Assembly: GCF_018784445.1 (NCBI RefSeq)
Contig: NZ_WQOH01000031.1
Location: 1-64,000 of the forward strand
Source: Gemmiger formicilis
GTDB lineage: Bacteria > Bacillota > Clostridia > Oscillospirales > Ruminococcaceae
Reading direction: 5' to 3'
DNA: 64,000 nucleotides
In this document: positions 48,276 through 56,618 of the stretch, in pieces
Layout: every line of letters starts with the position of its first letter
Numbering within the stretch: the stretch's first letter is position 1
The notes under the pieces: model-generated
The model's input: the letters and a program-made list of their open reading frames with translations, nothing else
Told to the model about the DNA's origin: nothing
Databases searched by the model: none
Made by a program: the position numbers and the translations under genes

Positions 48276-48944
48276 TTATAGTGTACTGCCCGTCAGTTCC
48301 TTTTGCAAGGCTTTGGCCAGAACTTTGTGGGCCTCCAGCGTCATGTGCATCCCATCCACATCCGAGCATCCCGCCCCGGGCAGGGTGTTCGCATCCAGGA
48401 ACCGCACATGGGCCATTCCCTCGAGCATCGGTTTCAGCTGGGCGGCGATGCCCGCGCAGCGTTCGTGGCAGCCGGGGCCCATTTCCTCGCGGAATTTCAG
48501 CTTGTCGTACTCCGGCGTGATGGACGGCGGCACGATGACCAGCACATCCGGGTTGGCGTTGTCGCGCCAGCACTCAGTGTGCAGCGCCTTTTTCACCAGC
48601 CGCACAATGCCCAGCGAGATCAAATAAGAGCTGCAGTCGAACCGGTTCTTGCTGTCGTTCGTGCCCAGCATGATGGTCACGGTGTCCAGCGGCGCGTGGC
48701 TCATCAAAATCGGCGTGATGAGCGCCAGGCCGTTCATCCCCTCGGTGATGGCATCGTCAAACACGGCCGTGCGGCCGGGCAGGCCTTCCTCAACCACCGA
48801 CCAGCCGTCGCCCAGCAGATTTTGCAGCACCATGGGGTAGCGCTCGTCGTCGCCGTAACGTCCATCTCTGACCGGGTCATAGCCGTAGGTGTTGGAATCG
48901 CCGTAGCAAAGCACGCGGCGGCGGGTCATGTTTTCATAAGTCAT
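48276..48944 (-). CDS. SGNH/GDSL hydrolase, possible sialate O-acetylesterase, 222 aa
   Basis: Seen: block I GDSNTYGY with the nucleophile Ser, block II/III EGLPGRTA and LGTNDSKN, and block V DGMHMTLEAH with Asp and His. No signal peptide, so cytosolic. Divergent from the sialic acid operon and next to its likely regulator; removal of O-acetyl groups from imported sialic acids is a plausible role. Specificity cannot be read from sequence. Confidence 0.85.
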   Translation of the reverse strand: MTYENMTRRRVLCYGDSNTYGYDPVRDGRYGDDERYPMVLQNLLGDGWSVVEEGLPGRTAVFDDAITEGMNGLALITPILMSHAPLDTVTIMLGTNDSKNRFDCSSYLISLGIVRLVKKALHTECWRDNANPDVLVIVPPSITPEYDKLKFREEMGPGCHERCAGIAAQLKPMLEGMAHVRFLDANTLPGAGCSDVDGMHMTLEAHKVLAKALQKELTGSTL

Positions 48945-48990
48945 AAAAGAGGCTCCCTTTCTTAAAAATGAAAAGTTATTTTTTTATTTC

Positions 48991-49019
48991 ATTATATAGG
49001 GAAAATGCCTTCGTTGCAA
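48991..49019 (-). promoter_or_regulatory. SGNH hydrolase promoter
   Basis: On the minus strand: TTGCAA (49019-49014), 17-bp spacer, TATAAT (48996-48991). Downstream ATGAAAAG ... TTTCAT (48968-48992) is an imperfect palindrome that may bind the regulator. Confidence 0.75.
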
Positions 49020-49390
49020 GTGACTATCTTCCAGTTTTTGCGGCCTATTTTTGTGCATTTGTGCAAAAAATAGGCAAAGTTCCTCGAAACGAATGCCTCA
49101 TTTGACATTTTTCATTTTCGCAGGGAAAGGAGTATTCCAAGGCCGCCTCAAAGGCGATTTTCCATAAATCTTATGAGTGATCGCCTTTTTTGCCTGCTGT
49201 TTTTCCGCCGGTGCGCAGAGGAAGCCTCCTATTTTTGGAACTTGTTTTCATTTTGTAATAACTGCAAAAGAAATACTTTTCATCCGCAAACCCACGAAAT
49301 CGCTGTATTTCTGCGCGCATTTTGCACTGTATGCAGCTAATTTTGTGCAACTTGTACAGAAACGGCCGTTTTTCTTGGCTATTTCACATC

Positions 49391-49419
49391 TTTACAAAAT
49401 GAAAAAAGTTTTCTAAAAT
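49391..49419 (+). promoter_or_regulatory. nan operon promoter
   Basis: TTTACA (49391-49396), 17-bp spacer, TAAAAT (49414-49419), 71 bp before the binding-protein start. The spacer holds GAAAAAAGTTTTC, an imperfect palindrome and candidate operator. The rest of 49020-49390 shows no gene. Confidence 0.7.
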
Positions 49420-49490
49420 AGAGACATCACGAGGGACACAGAACGATGATGCCCCCAACAAGGCCGAAAGGCAAAAAAGGAGAACAACGT

Positions 49491-50846
49491 ATGAAAAAGC
49501 AAGTATCCGCGATTTTGGCCGCCGGTATGGCCGCCAGCCTGTTGGTAGGCTGCGGCGGCGGTTCCACCTCCACTGCCCCTGCCGAGAGCACTTCCACCGC
49601 CGCCTCCACCGAGGCCGCCGCTCCCGCAGAGTCCACCGAGGCCGGCCAGGCCGCTGATATTACCCTGTGGACCTACCCCATCGGCAAGTGGGGCGACTCC
49701 GAGTCCGTCGATGCACTGCTGGCTGACTTCAACGCCCAGTATCCCGACATCCACGTCACGGTCGAGTACCTTGACTACACCAACGGCGACGACCAGGTCA
49801 ACACCGCCATCGAGGGCGGCAGCGCACCCGACCTCGTTATGGAAGGCCCCGAGCGCCTGGTCGCCAACTGGGGTGCCAAGGGCCTGATGGTCGACTTGAG
49901 CGACCTGTGGACCGATGACCAGAAGGCCGACATCAGCGCCAGCGTTGAGTCCGCCTGCAAGGATTCCTCCGGTGCTTACTACGAGTTCCCGCTCTGCATG
50001 ACCGCCCACTGCATGGCCATCAACAAGACCGTGTTTGAGGCTGCCGACGCCATGCAGTACGTGGATGCTGAGAATCACACCTGGACCACCGACAACTTCC
50101 TGAAGGCTGTGCAGGCCGTCTACGACTCCGGCAAGACCGACGTCGGCGCGATCTACTGCAGCGGCCAGGGCGGCGACCAGGGCACCCGCGCCATCATCAA
50201 CAATATGTACGGCGGCACCTTCACCGATGCAGCCCACACCAAGTACACCGCTGACTCCGCTGAGAACGTCAAGGCCATTGAGACCCTGCACAACCAGGAC
50301 GGCATCAACTTCGACGCTTCCATCAACGGCGGCGAGGAGATCACCCTCTTCCGCAACGGCACCCTGCAGATGGCTTTCTGCTGGAACATTGCCCAGCAGA
50401 CCAACAGCGACAACAGCGCGGCCGGCACCACCAACAACGGTGACGACATCCTGTTCATGGCGTTCCCCACTGAGTCCGGCGATCCCGCTCTGTGCGGCGG
50501 CATCTGGGGCTTCGGCATCTTCGACAACGGCGACGAGAACAAGATCGCCGCTTCCAAGACCTTCATCAACTTCATGGCCAACTCCGACGAGACCGCCAAG
50601 GCCGTCAAGACCTCTACTTACTTCTCTGTGAAGAACTCCCTGTCTGACCTGTACGCCGACGATGAAGTCATGAACGAGTACCAGAAGCTCATGCCTTACC
50701 TGGGCGACTACTATCAGGTCACTCCCGGCTGGGCCGAGGCTCGTACCGCTTGGTGGAATATGCTGCAGCAGGTTGGCGAGGGCGCTGACGTGACCACCGC
50801 CGTTACCGAGTTCTGCACCACCGCAAACGCAGCCGCTGCCGGCTGA
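49491..50846 (+). CDS. ABC transporter substrate-binding lipoprotein (sialic acid or sialoglycan), 451 aa
   Basis: Signal peptide with lipobox LLVGC, a Ser/Thr/Ala/Glu linker to about residue 50, then a family-1 solute-binding fold (ITLWTYPIGKWGDSESVDALLADFNAQYP). AAAAAGGAGAA precedes the ATG. First gene of the nan operon; the neighbours nanA, nanE and nanK indicate a sialic acid substrate. Confidence 0.9.
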   Translation: MKKQVSAILAAGMAASLLVGCGGGSTSTAPAESTSTAASTEAAAPAESTEAGQAADITLWTYPIGKWGDSESVDALLADFNAQYPDIHVTVEYLDYTNGDDQVNTAIEGGSAPDLVMEGPERLVANWGAKGLMVDLSDLWTDDQKADISASVESACKDSSGAYYEFPLCMTAHCMAINKTVFEAADAMQYVDAENHTWTTDNFLKAVQAVYDSGKTDVGAIYCSGQGGDQGTRAIINNMYGGTFTDAAHTKYTADSAENVKAIETLHNQDGINFDASINGGEEITLFRNGTLQMAFCWNIAQQTNSDNSAAGTTNNGDDILFMAFPTESGDPALCGGIWGFGIFDNGDENKIAASKTFINFMANSDETAKAVKTSTYFSVKNSLSDLYADDEVMNEYQKLMPYLGDYYQVTPGWAEARTAWWNMLQQVGEGADVTTAVTEFCTTANAAAAG

Positions 50847-50979
50847 TAACGGCTGAAAACCTCCTTCTTCCTTTGTAACACCCCCACGGCGTCCGACCTC
50901 TGACCTCAAACGCAGCGGTGGGACGCCGCTTTTATTGAAACTCACCTGTGAATTTTAAATTTAGAAGGGAGCGATCCTC

Positions 50980-51894
50980 TTGGCAAACACAGCCGCCAAA
51001 AAGAGCGAGCCTAAGATGAGCCGTGCGCTTGTCCGGCAGGAGACCATCGCCGGTTATCTGTTCCTGCTGCCCAGTCTGGTGTTCTTTATCGGCTTCGTCA
51101 TCTACCCCATGGTGATGTGCGTATTCACCAGCTTCTTTGATTCCACCATGAACCGTGCCGACGTCTTTGTCGGCTTCCAGAACTACATCAACCTGTTCCA
51201 CGACAGCGTGTTCCTGGGTGCCTTGCGCAACACGCTCATCATCGTGATCGTGTCGGTACCCATCACCTGCATCTTCTCGCTGTGGGTGGCATCCGCCATC
51301 GTCAATATGCCGCCGTGGGCGACCTCGCTGTTCCGCGTCATCTTCTATCTGCCCGTCGTCACCGGCTCCGTCGCCGTCACCGTCGTGTGGAAGTGGATGT
51401 TCAACAACTACTACGGCATCTTCAACTACCTGGGCAAATCCATGGGCATCCTTGACCAGAACATAAACTGGCTGGGCGACGCCCGATACGCCCTGGGCTG
51501 CATCATCCTGATCCTGCTCACCACCTCCGTCGGCCAGCCCATCGTTCTGTACGTTTCCGCCCTGGGCAACGTCGATCAGTCTTTGGTCGAGGCTGCCGAG
51601 GTGGACGGTGCCACCAAGCTGCAGGCCTTCTGGAAGATCAAGTGGCCGCAGATCATGCCCACCACACTGTACATCCTGGTCATCACCACCATCAACTCCT
51701 TCCAGTGCTTCGCGCTGATCCAGCTGTTGACTTCCGGCGGCCCGAATCACTCCACCGATACCATCATGTACTACATCTACTACACCGCCTTCAAGCTGTA
51801 CAAGTACGGCTACGGCAACGCGATGGGCGTTATCCTGGCCCTGATGATTGCCGTGCTGTCCGCTGTGCAGTTCAAGGTCACGCAGTCTGACTGA
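50980..51894 (+). CDS. ABC permease, nan operon, MalF/UgpA type, 304 aa
   Basis: Six hydrophobic segments (AGYLFLLPSLVFFIGFVIYP first) and the EAAEVDGATKLQAFWKIKWP EAA loop. The start is a TTG at 50980 with GAAGGGAG upstream; no ATG is well placed. Confidence 0.9.
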   Translation: MANTAAKKSEPKMSRALVRQETIAGYLFLLPSLVFFIGFVIYPMVMCVFTSFFDSTMNRADVFVGFQNYINLFHDSVFLGALRNTLIIVIVSVPITCIFSLWVASAIVNMPPWATSLFRVIFYLPVVTGSVAVTVVWKWMFNNYYGIFNYLGKSMGILDQNINWLGDARYALGCIILILLTTSVGQPIVLYVSALGNVDQSLVEAAEVDGATKLQAFWKIKWPQIMPTTLYILVITTINSFQCFALIQLLTSGGPNHSTDTIMYYIYYTAFKLYKYGYGNAMGVILALMIAVLSAVQFKVTQSD

Positions 51895-51910
51895 AAGGAG
51901 GAAATTTGAC

Positions 51911-52879
51911 ATGGAAGCAACGAAAACCGCTGCGCCTGCCACTGAGCAGACCAAAAAGAAAAAGAAGAAAGTTTCCCCCTACATGGTGTTCAGCACCATC
52001 GTCATCATCCTGCTGGCGATTGCCTTTGCCTTCCCGCTGTACTGGATCATCACCGGCTCCTTCAAGACGCAGGTGTCCATCAACGCCACCACGCCCGAAT
52101 GGTGGCCCAGTGAGTGGGTCGCCACGAACTACGCCAAGCTGTTCAGCCGCCAGAAAGCCCCCCTGTGGGAGTTTGCAGTGCCGTTCAGCAGCAACTTCAG
52201 CAAAGACGGCAAGGACATCATCTGGTGGTCCGGCCCCCAGGTACCCGCCGCCATCCGCTGGCTCATCAACACAGTCTTTATGGCCGTTGCCTCGATGATC
52301 CTGACCTGCATCACCTCCGCCATGGCCGGTTATGCCCTGGCGAAAAAGCGCTTCGTCGGCCGCAGCGTTCTGTTCACCCTGATCGTCTGCGCCATGGCGC
52401 TGCCCAAGCAGGTCATCCTGATTCCCCTGCTGCGCGAGATGAGCAGCCTGAACCTGTACAACACGATCTGGGCGGTCATCTTCCCCATCGTCGGCTGGCC
52501 TTTCGGCGTGTTCCTGATGAAGCAGTTCAGCGAGGGCATCCCCGGTGAGATGCTGGAAGCCGCCCGCATCGACGGTGCCAGCGAAGCCACGACCTTTACC
52601 CGCATCGCGCTGCCCATCATCAAGCCCGGCATCGGTGCGCTGGCCATCTTCACCTTCATCAACTCCTGGAACGACTACTTCATGCAGTTGATCATGCTGT
52701 CCAGCACCAGCAAGCTGACGATCTCCCTTGGTATCGCCAAGCTGCAGGCCGAGAACTCCACCGACTACGGCCTGATCATGGCCGGCGCCGCGCTGGCCGC
52801 CGTGCCCATCATCATCGTGTTCCTTGCCTTCCAGAAGTACTTTACCAAGGGCATCACGATGGGTGCTGTTAAGGGCTAA
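51911..52879 (+). CDS. ABC permease, nan operon, MalG type, 322 aa
   Basis: Poly-Lys N-terminus (TKKKKKKVSPYM), six membrane segments, and EAARIDGASEATTFTRIALP. AAAGGAGGAAATT precedes the ATG. A 60-residue soluble insert lies after the first helix. No ATPase gene follows. Confidence 0.9.
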   Translation: MEATKTAAPATEQTKKKKKKVSPYMVFSTIVIILLAIAFAFPLYWIITGSFKTQVSINATTPEWWPSEWVATNYAKLFSRQKAPLWEFAVPFSSNFSKDGKDIIWWSGPQVPAAIRWLINTVFMAVASMILTCITSAMAGYALAKKRFVGRSVLFTLIVCAMALPKQVILIPLLREMSSLNLYNTIWAVIFPIVGWPFGVFLMKQFSEGIPGEMLEAARIDGASEATTFTRIALPIIKPGIGALAIFTFINSWNDYFMQLIMLSSTSKLTISLGIAKLQAENSTDYGLIMAGAALAAVPIIIVFLAFQKYFTKGITMGAVKG

Positions 52880-52918
52880 AAATCCGACCGCCGGAAGTTC
52901 CGGTTGTCGAAAAGCTCT

Positions 52919-53025
52919 TGTAGGGGCGAGCATTGCTCGCCCGTGCCCGTTTGCCTTGTATGAAAACCGACCCGGAAACCGCGATGCTGCGCCAAGTTGG
53001 CGGGCGACCGATGGTCGCCCCTACA
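52919..53025. repeat. family C repeat with long inner part
   Basis: TGTAGGGGCGA (52919-52929) and TCGCCCCTACA (53015-53025), perfect 11-bp inverted ends, with inner palindromes GGGCGAGCATTGCTCGCCC and GGGCGACCGATGGTCGCCC. Inserted between the transporter and nanA. Confidence 0.75.
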
Positions 53026-53151
53026 CATTCCATAAACCAAGAATGTGATTTTTTGACACGCTGTGTCGCCGCATCCCACATATCCGCACCACCCTTCTCC
53101 TTCAAAATTCAACGTAACATCAGCTATTTATGAACAGGAAGTGTTTTGTTT

Positions 53152-54081
53152 ATGAAAGACATTACCAAGTACCGCGGCATCATCCCCGCCTTCTATGCCT
53201 GCTACGCACCGGACGGCTCTATCTCCACCGAGCGCGTCAAGGCGCTGACCCGCCACCTGATTGCCAAGGGCGTCAAGGGCGTCTACGTCGGCGGTTCCTC
53301 CGGCGAGTGCATCTACCAGCACCCCGACGAGCGCAAAGCCGTTCTCGAGGCCGTCATGAGCGAGGCCAAGGGCAAGATTACCGTCATTGCCCACGTTGCC
53401 TGCAACAATACCGCCGATTCCGTCGAGCTGGCCGCCCATGCCGAGAAGTGCGGCGTTGACGCCATCGCGTCCATCCCGCCCATCTACTTCCACCTGCCCA
53501 ACGACGCCATTGCCGCCTACTGGAACGCCATGAGCGCCGCTGCCCCCAACACCGAGTTCGTCATCTACAACATTCCGCAGCTGGCAGGCACGGCGCTGAC
53601 CATGCCCCTGCTGCAGACCATGCTCAAGAACCCCAACGTTATCGCTGTCAAGAACAGCTCCATGCCCACCCAGGATATCCAGCTGTTCAAGGATGCCGGC
53701 ATCCAGGCCCGCGGCGAGGATGGTTTCGCCGTGTTCAACGGTCCCGACGAGCAGTTCGTCTCCGGCCGCGTCATGGGCGCTGACGGCGGCATCGGCGGCA
53801 CCTACGCCGTCATGCCCGAACTGTTCATCCGCATGAACGAGCTGATCGAGAAGGGCGACATCCCCACTGCCCGCGCCATCCAGTACAAGGCTGACCGCAT
53901 CATCTACAAGATGTGCGAGGCCAAGGGCAACCTGTACGCGGTCATGAAGGAGATCCTGCGCCGGATGTACGGCCTGGAGCTGGGCGGCGTCCGTGCCCCG
54001 CTGGCCAACCTCGCCCCCGAGGATGAGGCCGTCGTCGCCGAAGCGCAGAAGATGATCGAAGAAGCCATTGCAGCACTGTAA
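53152..54081 (+). CDS. nanA: N-acetylneuraminate lyase, 309 aa
   Basis: Cleaves sialic acid to ManNAc and pyruvate. Seen: GSSGECIYQHPDER (substrate carboxylate motif), FVIYNIPQLAG with the catalytic Tyr, and VIAVKNSS with the Schiff-base Lys at about residue 167. Length is typical for the DHDPS/NAL family. The start at 53152 (MKDITKYRG) has AGGAAG upstream. Confidence 0.92.
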   Translation: MKDITKYRGIIPAFYACYAPDGSISTERVKALTRHLIAKGVKGVYVGGSSGECIYQHPDERKAVLEAVMSEAKGKITVIAHVACNNTADSVELAAHAEKCGVDAIASIPPIYFHLPNDAIAAYWNAMSAAAPNTEFVIYNIPQLAGTALTMPLLQTMLKNPNVIAVKNSSMPTQDIQLFKDAGIQARGEDGFAVFNGPDEQFVSGRVMGADGGIGGTYAVMPELFIRMNELIEKGDIPTARAIQYKADRIIYKMCEAKGNLYAVMKEILRRMYGLELGGVRAPLANLAPEDEAVVAEAQKMIEEAIAAL

Positions 54082-54092
54082 GGGGTAAAAAA

Positions 54093-54542
54093 ATGATCGT
54101 AGATTCGTTTGATTACATTGCCTGTTACAAGGGTCTGCACCCGAACCTGGACACCGCCATCGAATGGCTGAACAGCCACACGCTGGATGCGCTGGAAAAC
54201 GGCAAGACCATCATTGACGGCGACAAGGTTTTTGTCAACGTGATGGATGCCGACCTGCGCGACGCCGAGGGCGCAGCGTTTGAATACCACCGCCGCTACG
54301 CCGATCTGCAAATCGACCTGACCGGCGGCGAGTACCTGGGCTGGGCATCCGAGGGCAAGGACGAGGGCGTCTTTGACGAGACCGCCGACTGCGGTTTCAA
54401 GTCCGCCCCCGATCACTGCGGCATGACGCTGGGCGATGGCCGTTTCGCCATCTTCTTCCCCGGCGAGCTGCACAAACCCAGCTGCAAAACGCCCGACTGC
54501 ACCCACGTAAGAAAAGCCGTCGTCAAGATTTTGATGAAATAA
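54093..54542 (+). CDS. YhcH/YjgK/YiaL family protein (NanQ-like sialic acid anomerase), 149 aa
   Basis: Cupin-like protein. Seen: conserved FEYHRRYADLQIDLTGGEYLGW, with the metal-binding His, and FPGELHKPSC. In E. coli the relative NanQ speeds anomerisation of sialic acid. 11 bp after nanA, so co-transcribed. Confidence 0.88.
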   Translation: MIVDSFDYIACYKGLHPNLDTAIEWLNSHTLDALENGKTIIDGDKVFVNVMDADLRDAEGAAFEYHRRYADLQIDLTGGEYLGWASEGKDEGVFDETADCGFKSAPDHCGMTLGDGRFAIFFPGELHKPSCKTPDCTHVRKAVVKILMK

Positions 54543-54554
54543 TTTGCATTCCCC

Positions 54555-54761
54555 AAGCCTTCCCCCTTGGGGGAAGGTGGCCCCGCAGGGCCGGATGAGG
54601 GGCAGTCTTGCCGCAGGAACCCGTGAACGGGCAGCAACGGCAGTGTTTGCCCCTCATCAGTCACCTTCGGTGACAGCTTCAGTCTCCGCGCTAAGAGCCG
54701 CCTCCGGCGGTTGCGCTTCGACACGCGCCTGCGGGCGCAGCCCCGAGGGGGAAGCCTTTTT
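54555..54761. repeat. dispersed palindromic repeat, family B copy 5
   Basis: AAGCCTTCCCCCTTGGGGGA ... CCCCGAGGGGGAAGCCTTTT. Carries the same extra block as copy 1 (CTAAGAGCCGCCTCCGGCGG and GCGCCTGCGGGCGCAGCC). It interrupts the nan operon between yhcH and nanE. Confidence 0.8.
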
Positions 54762-54784
54762 GCGTATGGAAAGGAGTCCTCACT

Positions 54785-55486
54785 ATGACCCACGAACAAA
54801 TCTTCACCCAAATCCAGGGCGGTCTTATCGTCTCCTGCCAGGCATTGGAGCACGAACCGCTGTACACGAAAGAAGGCGGCGTCATGCCGCTGATGGCCAA
54901 GGCCGCCGCCCAGTCCGGTGCTGTCGGCATCCGCGCCAACACCGTGCGCGATATCACCCAGATCAAGCAGGTCGTTGACCTGCCGGTCATCGGCATCATC
55001 AAAAAGGATTACCCCGGCACGCCCATGTACATCACCGTCACGATGAAGGAGGTCGACGAACTGGTGGCCTGCGGCGTGGACATTCTGGCCGTGCAGGGCA
55101 CCGGTGCCCTGCGCCCCAATGGGCAGACCAGCGCCGAATTTATCCGTGCCATCAAGGAAAAGTACCCCGACCAGCTCGTTATGGCCGACTGCGACAATAT
55201 TGAGAATGCGCTGGCCTGCGCGGGAGCCGGTGCGGATTTCGTCGGTACAACGATGCGCGGCTACACCCCCGAGACGAAGGGTATCAACGACGTTGACTTC
55301 GGCTTTATCGCCCAGCTGGCCCGCGAGTGCCCGGCCAAGGTCATTGCCGAGGGCCACATCCACACGCCCGAGCAGGCCGTGCAGGCCCTCTACGCCGGTG
55401 CGTTCGCGCTGGTCGTGGGCGGTGCCATCACCCGCCCGGCCGAAATCACGGCCCGCTACACTGCCGCCATCAACAACCACAAATAA
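54785..55486 (+). CDS. nanE: N-acetylmannosamine-6-phosphate 2-epimerase, 233 aa
   Basis: Converts ManNAc-6-P to GlcNAc-6-P. Seen: GLIVSCQALEHEPLY, IGIIKKDYPGTPMYITVT, the catalytic Lys in this segment, GTTMRGYTPET, and VIAEGHIHTPEQA with the catalytic Glu. AAAGGAG precedes the ATG. Confidence 0.93.
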   Translation: MTHEQIFTQIQGGLIVSCQALEHEPLYTKEGGVMPLMAKAAAQSGAVGIRANTVRDITQIKQVVDLPVIGIIKKDYPGTPMYITVTMKEVDELVACGVDILAVQGTGALRPNGQTSAEFIRAIKEKYPDQLVMADCDNIENALACAGAGADFVGTTMRGYTPETKGINDVDFGFIAQLARECPAKVIAEGHIHTPEQAVQALYAGAFALVVGGAITRPAEITARYTAAINNHK

Positions 55487-55497
55487 GCAGGTGCGCT

Positions 55498-56415
55498 ATG
55501 AGTAAAACCTATCTGGGCGTCGATATCGGCGGCACAGCGGTCAAGCTGGGCCTGGTCGATGACACCGGCCGCGTGCTGCGCCGCGCCGAGCGCAGCGTCA
55601 GCTTTGACGGCTACAAGACGCCGATCCTGGACACCGTGCAGACCGCCATCCGCGACTTTTTGGGCAGCCATGATGTGCCGAAGCTCGAGGGCATCGGCGT
55701 GTCCGCCACCGGGCAGATTGACAGCCGCCGCGGCGTGGTCGCGGGGACCTGCGGTAATTTCCCGGGTTGGATCGGCGTGGATATCAAAGGCACGCTGGAA
55801 CGCGAGTTTGGCCTGCCGCTCACCGTCGCCAACGACGCCAACTGCATGGTGCTGGGCGAAGTCTGGGTCGGCGCGGCCAAGGGGTACACCGATGTGATCG
55901 GTGTCACCTTAGGCACCGGCGTGGGCGGCGGCATCATCACCGGCGGCCGTTTGCTGGAGGGTGCGCGGGGCCTTGGCGGTGAGCTGGGACATTTCCGCCT
56001 GCACGCGCTGGACGGCGTGGCCTGCACCTGCGGTGCCATCGGCTGCTATGAGCGGTACGCCGCCACGACGGCGCTGGTGCGCGGTGCCCAGAAGATGGGC
56101 CTGGACGCCCCCGACGGTCGCGCGATCTTTGAGGCAGCCGCCGCAGGTAACGCCCGCACGCTGGCTGTGCTGAACGACTGGATCAGCGAGATTGCGCAGG
56201 GCCTGGCCGGGCTGGTACACATCTTCAACCCGCAGCTGATTTTGATTGGCGGCGGTGTCAGCGCCCAGCAGGAGCTTTTGATCGATCCGCTGGCCGCGCA
56301 GGTGTGCAAGTCGGTCATGCCCGCTTTCGCGGAGGGGCTGGAAATCAAAGCCGCCGCCCTCCAAAACGACGCCGGTCTGGTCGGTGCCGTGTATTATTTC
56401 CGGGAAAATCAATAA
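55498..56415 (+). CDS. nanK: ROK-family kinase, probable N-acetylmannosamine kinase, 305 aa
   Basis: Phosphorylates ManNAc. Seen: GVDIGGTAVKLGLVD (phosphate 1), NDANCMVLGE, GTGVGGGIITGG, ELGHFRLHALDG and a ROK zinc site CTCGAIGCYERYA. The E-x-G-H motif with zinc Cys residues marks an active ROK kinase. Follows nanE by 11 bp; the context identifies the substrate. Confidence 0.9.
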   Translation: MSKTYLGVDIGGTAVKLGLVDDTGRVLRRAERSVSFDGYKTPILDTVQTAIRDFLGSHDVPKLEGIGVSATGQIDSRRGVVAGTCGNFPGWIGVDIKGTLEREFGLPLTVANDANCMVLGEVWVGAAKGYTDVIGVTLGTGVGGGIITGGRLLEGARGLGGELGHFRLHALDGVACTCGAIGCYERYAATTALVRGAQKMGLDAPDGRAIFEAAAAGNARTLAVLNDWISEIAQGLAGLVHIFNPQLILIGGGVSAQQELLIDPLAAQVCKSVMPAFAEGLEIKAAALQNDAGLVGAVYYFRENQ

Positions 56416-56424
56416 CCACAACAT

Positions 56425-56476
56425 CACCCCGGGCACATTGCCGAATCTGGCGTGTGTTCCCGAGGTGTTTTTCGTC
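56425..56476 (+). terminator. probable nan operon terminator
   Basis: ACCCCGGGCACA and TGTGTTCCCGAGGT form an imperfect stem around GCC/GGC, followed by GTTTTTC. Mismatched but well placed 10 bp after nanK. Confidence 0.5.
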
Positions 56477-56583
56477 ATTTTGACAGCTATGCACTTTTAG
56501 TCTTTTTAGCATTTAAATCGCCTATGCAAAAACGCAAATTCGCGTATTTAGTCCCTTTTAGCATCTAATTTCTTTGAAACCTC

Positions 56584-56612
56584 TTGCCGCACACATCATC
56601 TTGTGCTATAAT
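56584..56612 (+). promoter_or_regulatory. araC-family gene promoter, possibly leaderless
   Basis: TTGCCG (56584-56589), 17-bp spacer, TATAAT (56607-56612). The ATG begins at 56619, only 6 bp past the -10 box, where transcription itself would start. Confidence 0.7.
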
Positions 56613-56618
56613 ACTGCC

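Noticed and set aside
49413-50945. Long minus-strand reading frame of 510 codons.
   Set aside because: Antisense to a clear binding-protein gene; Gly/Val/Asp-rich translation typical of GC-rich mirror frames.
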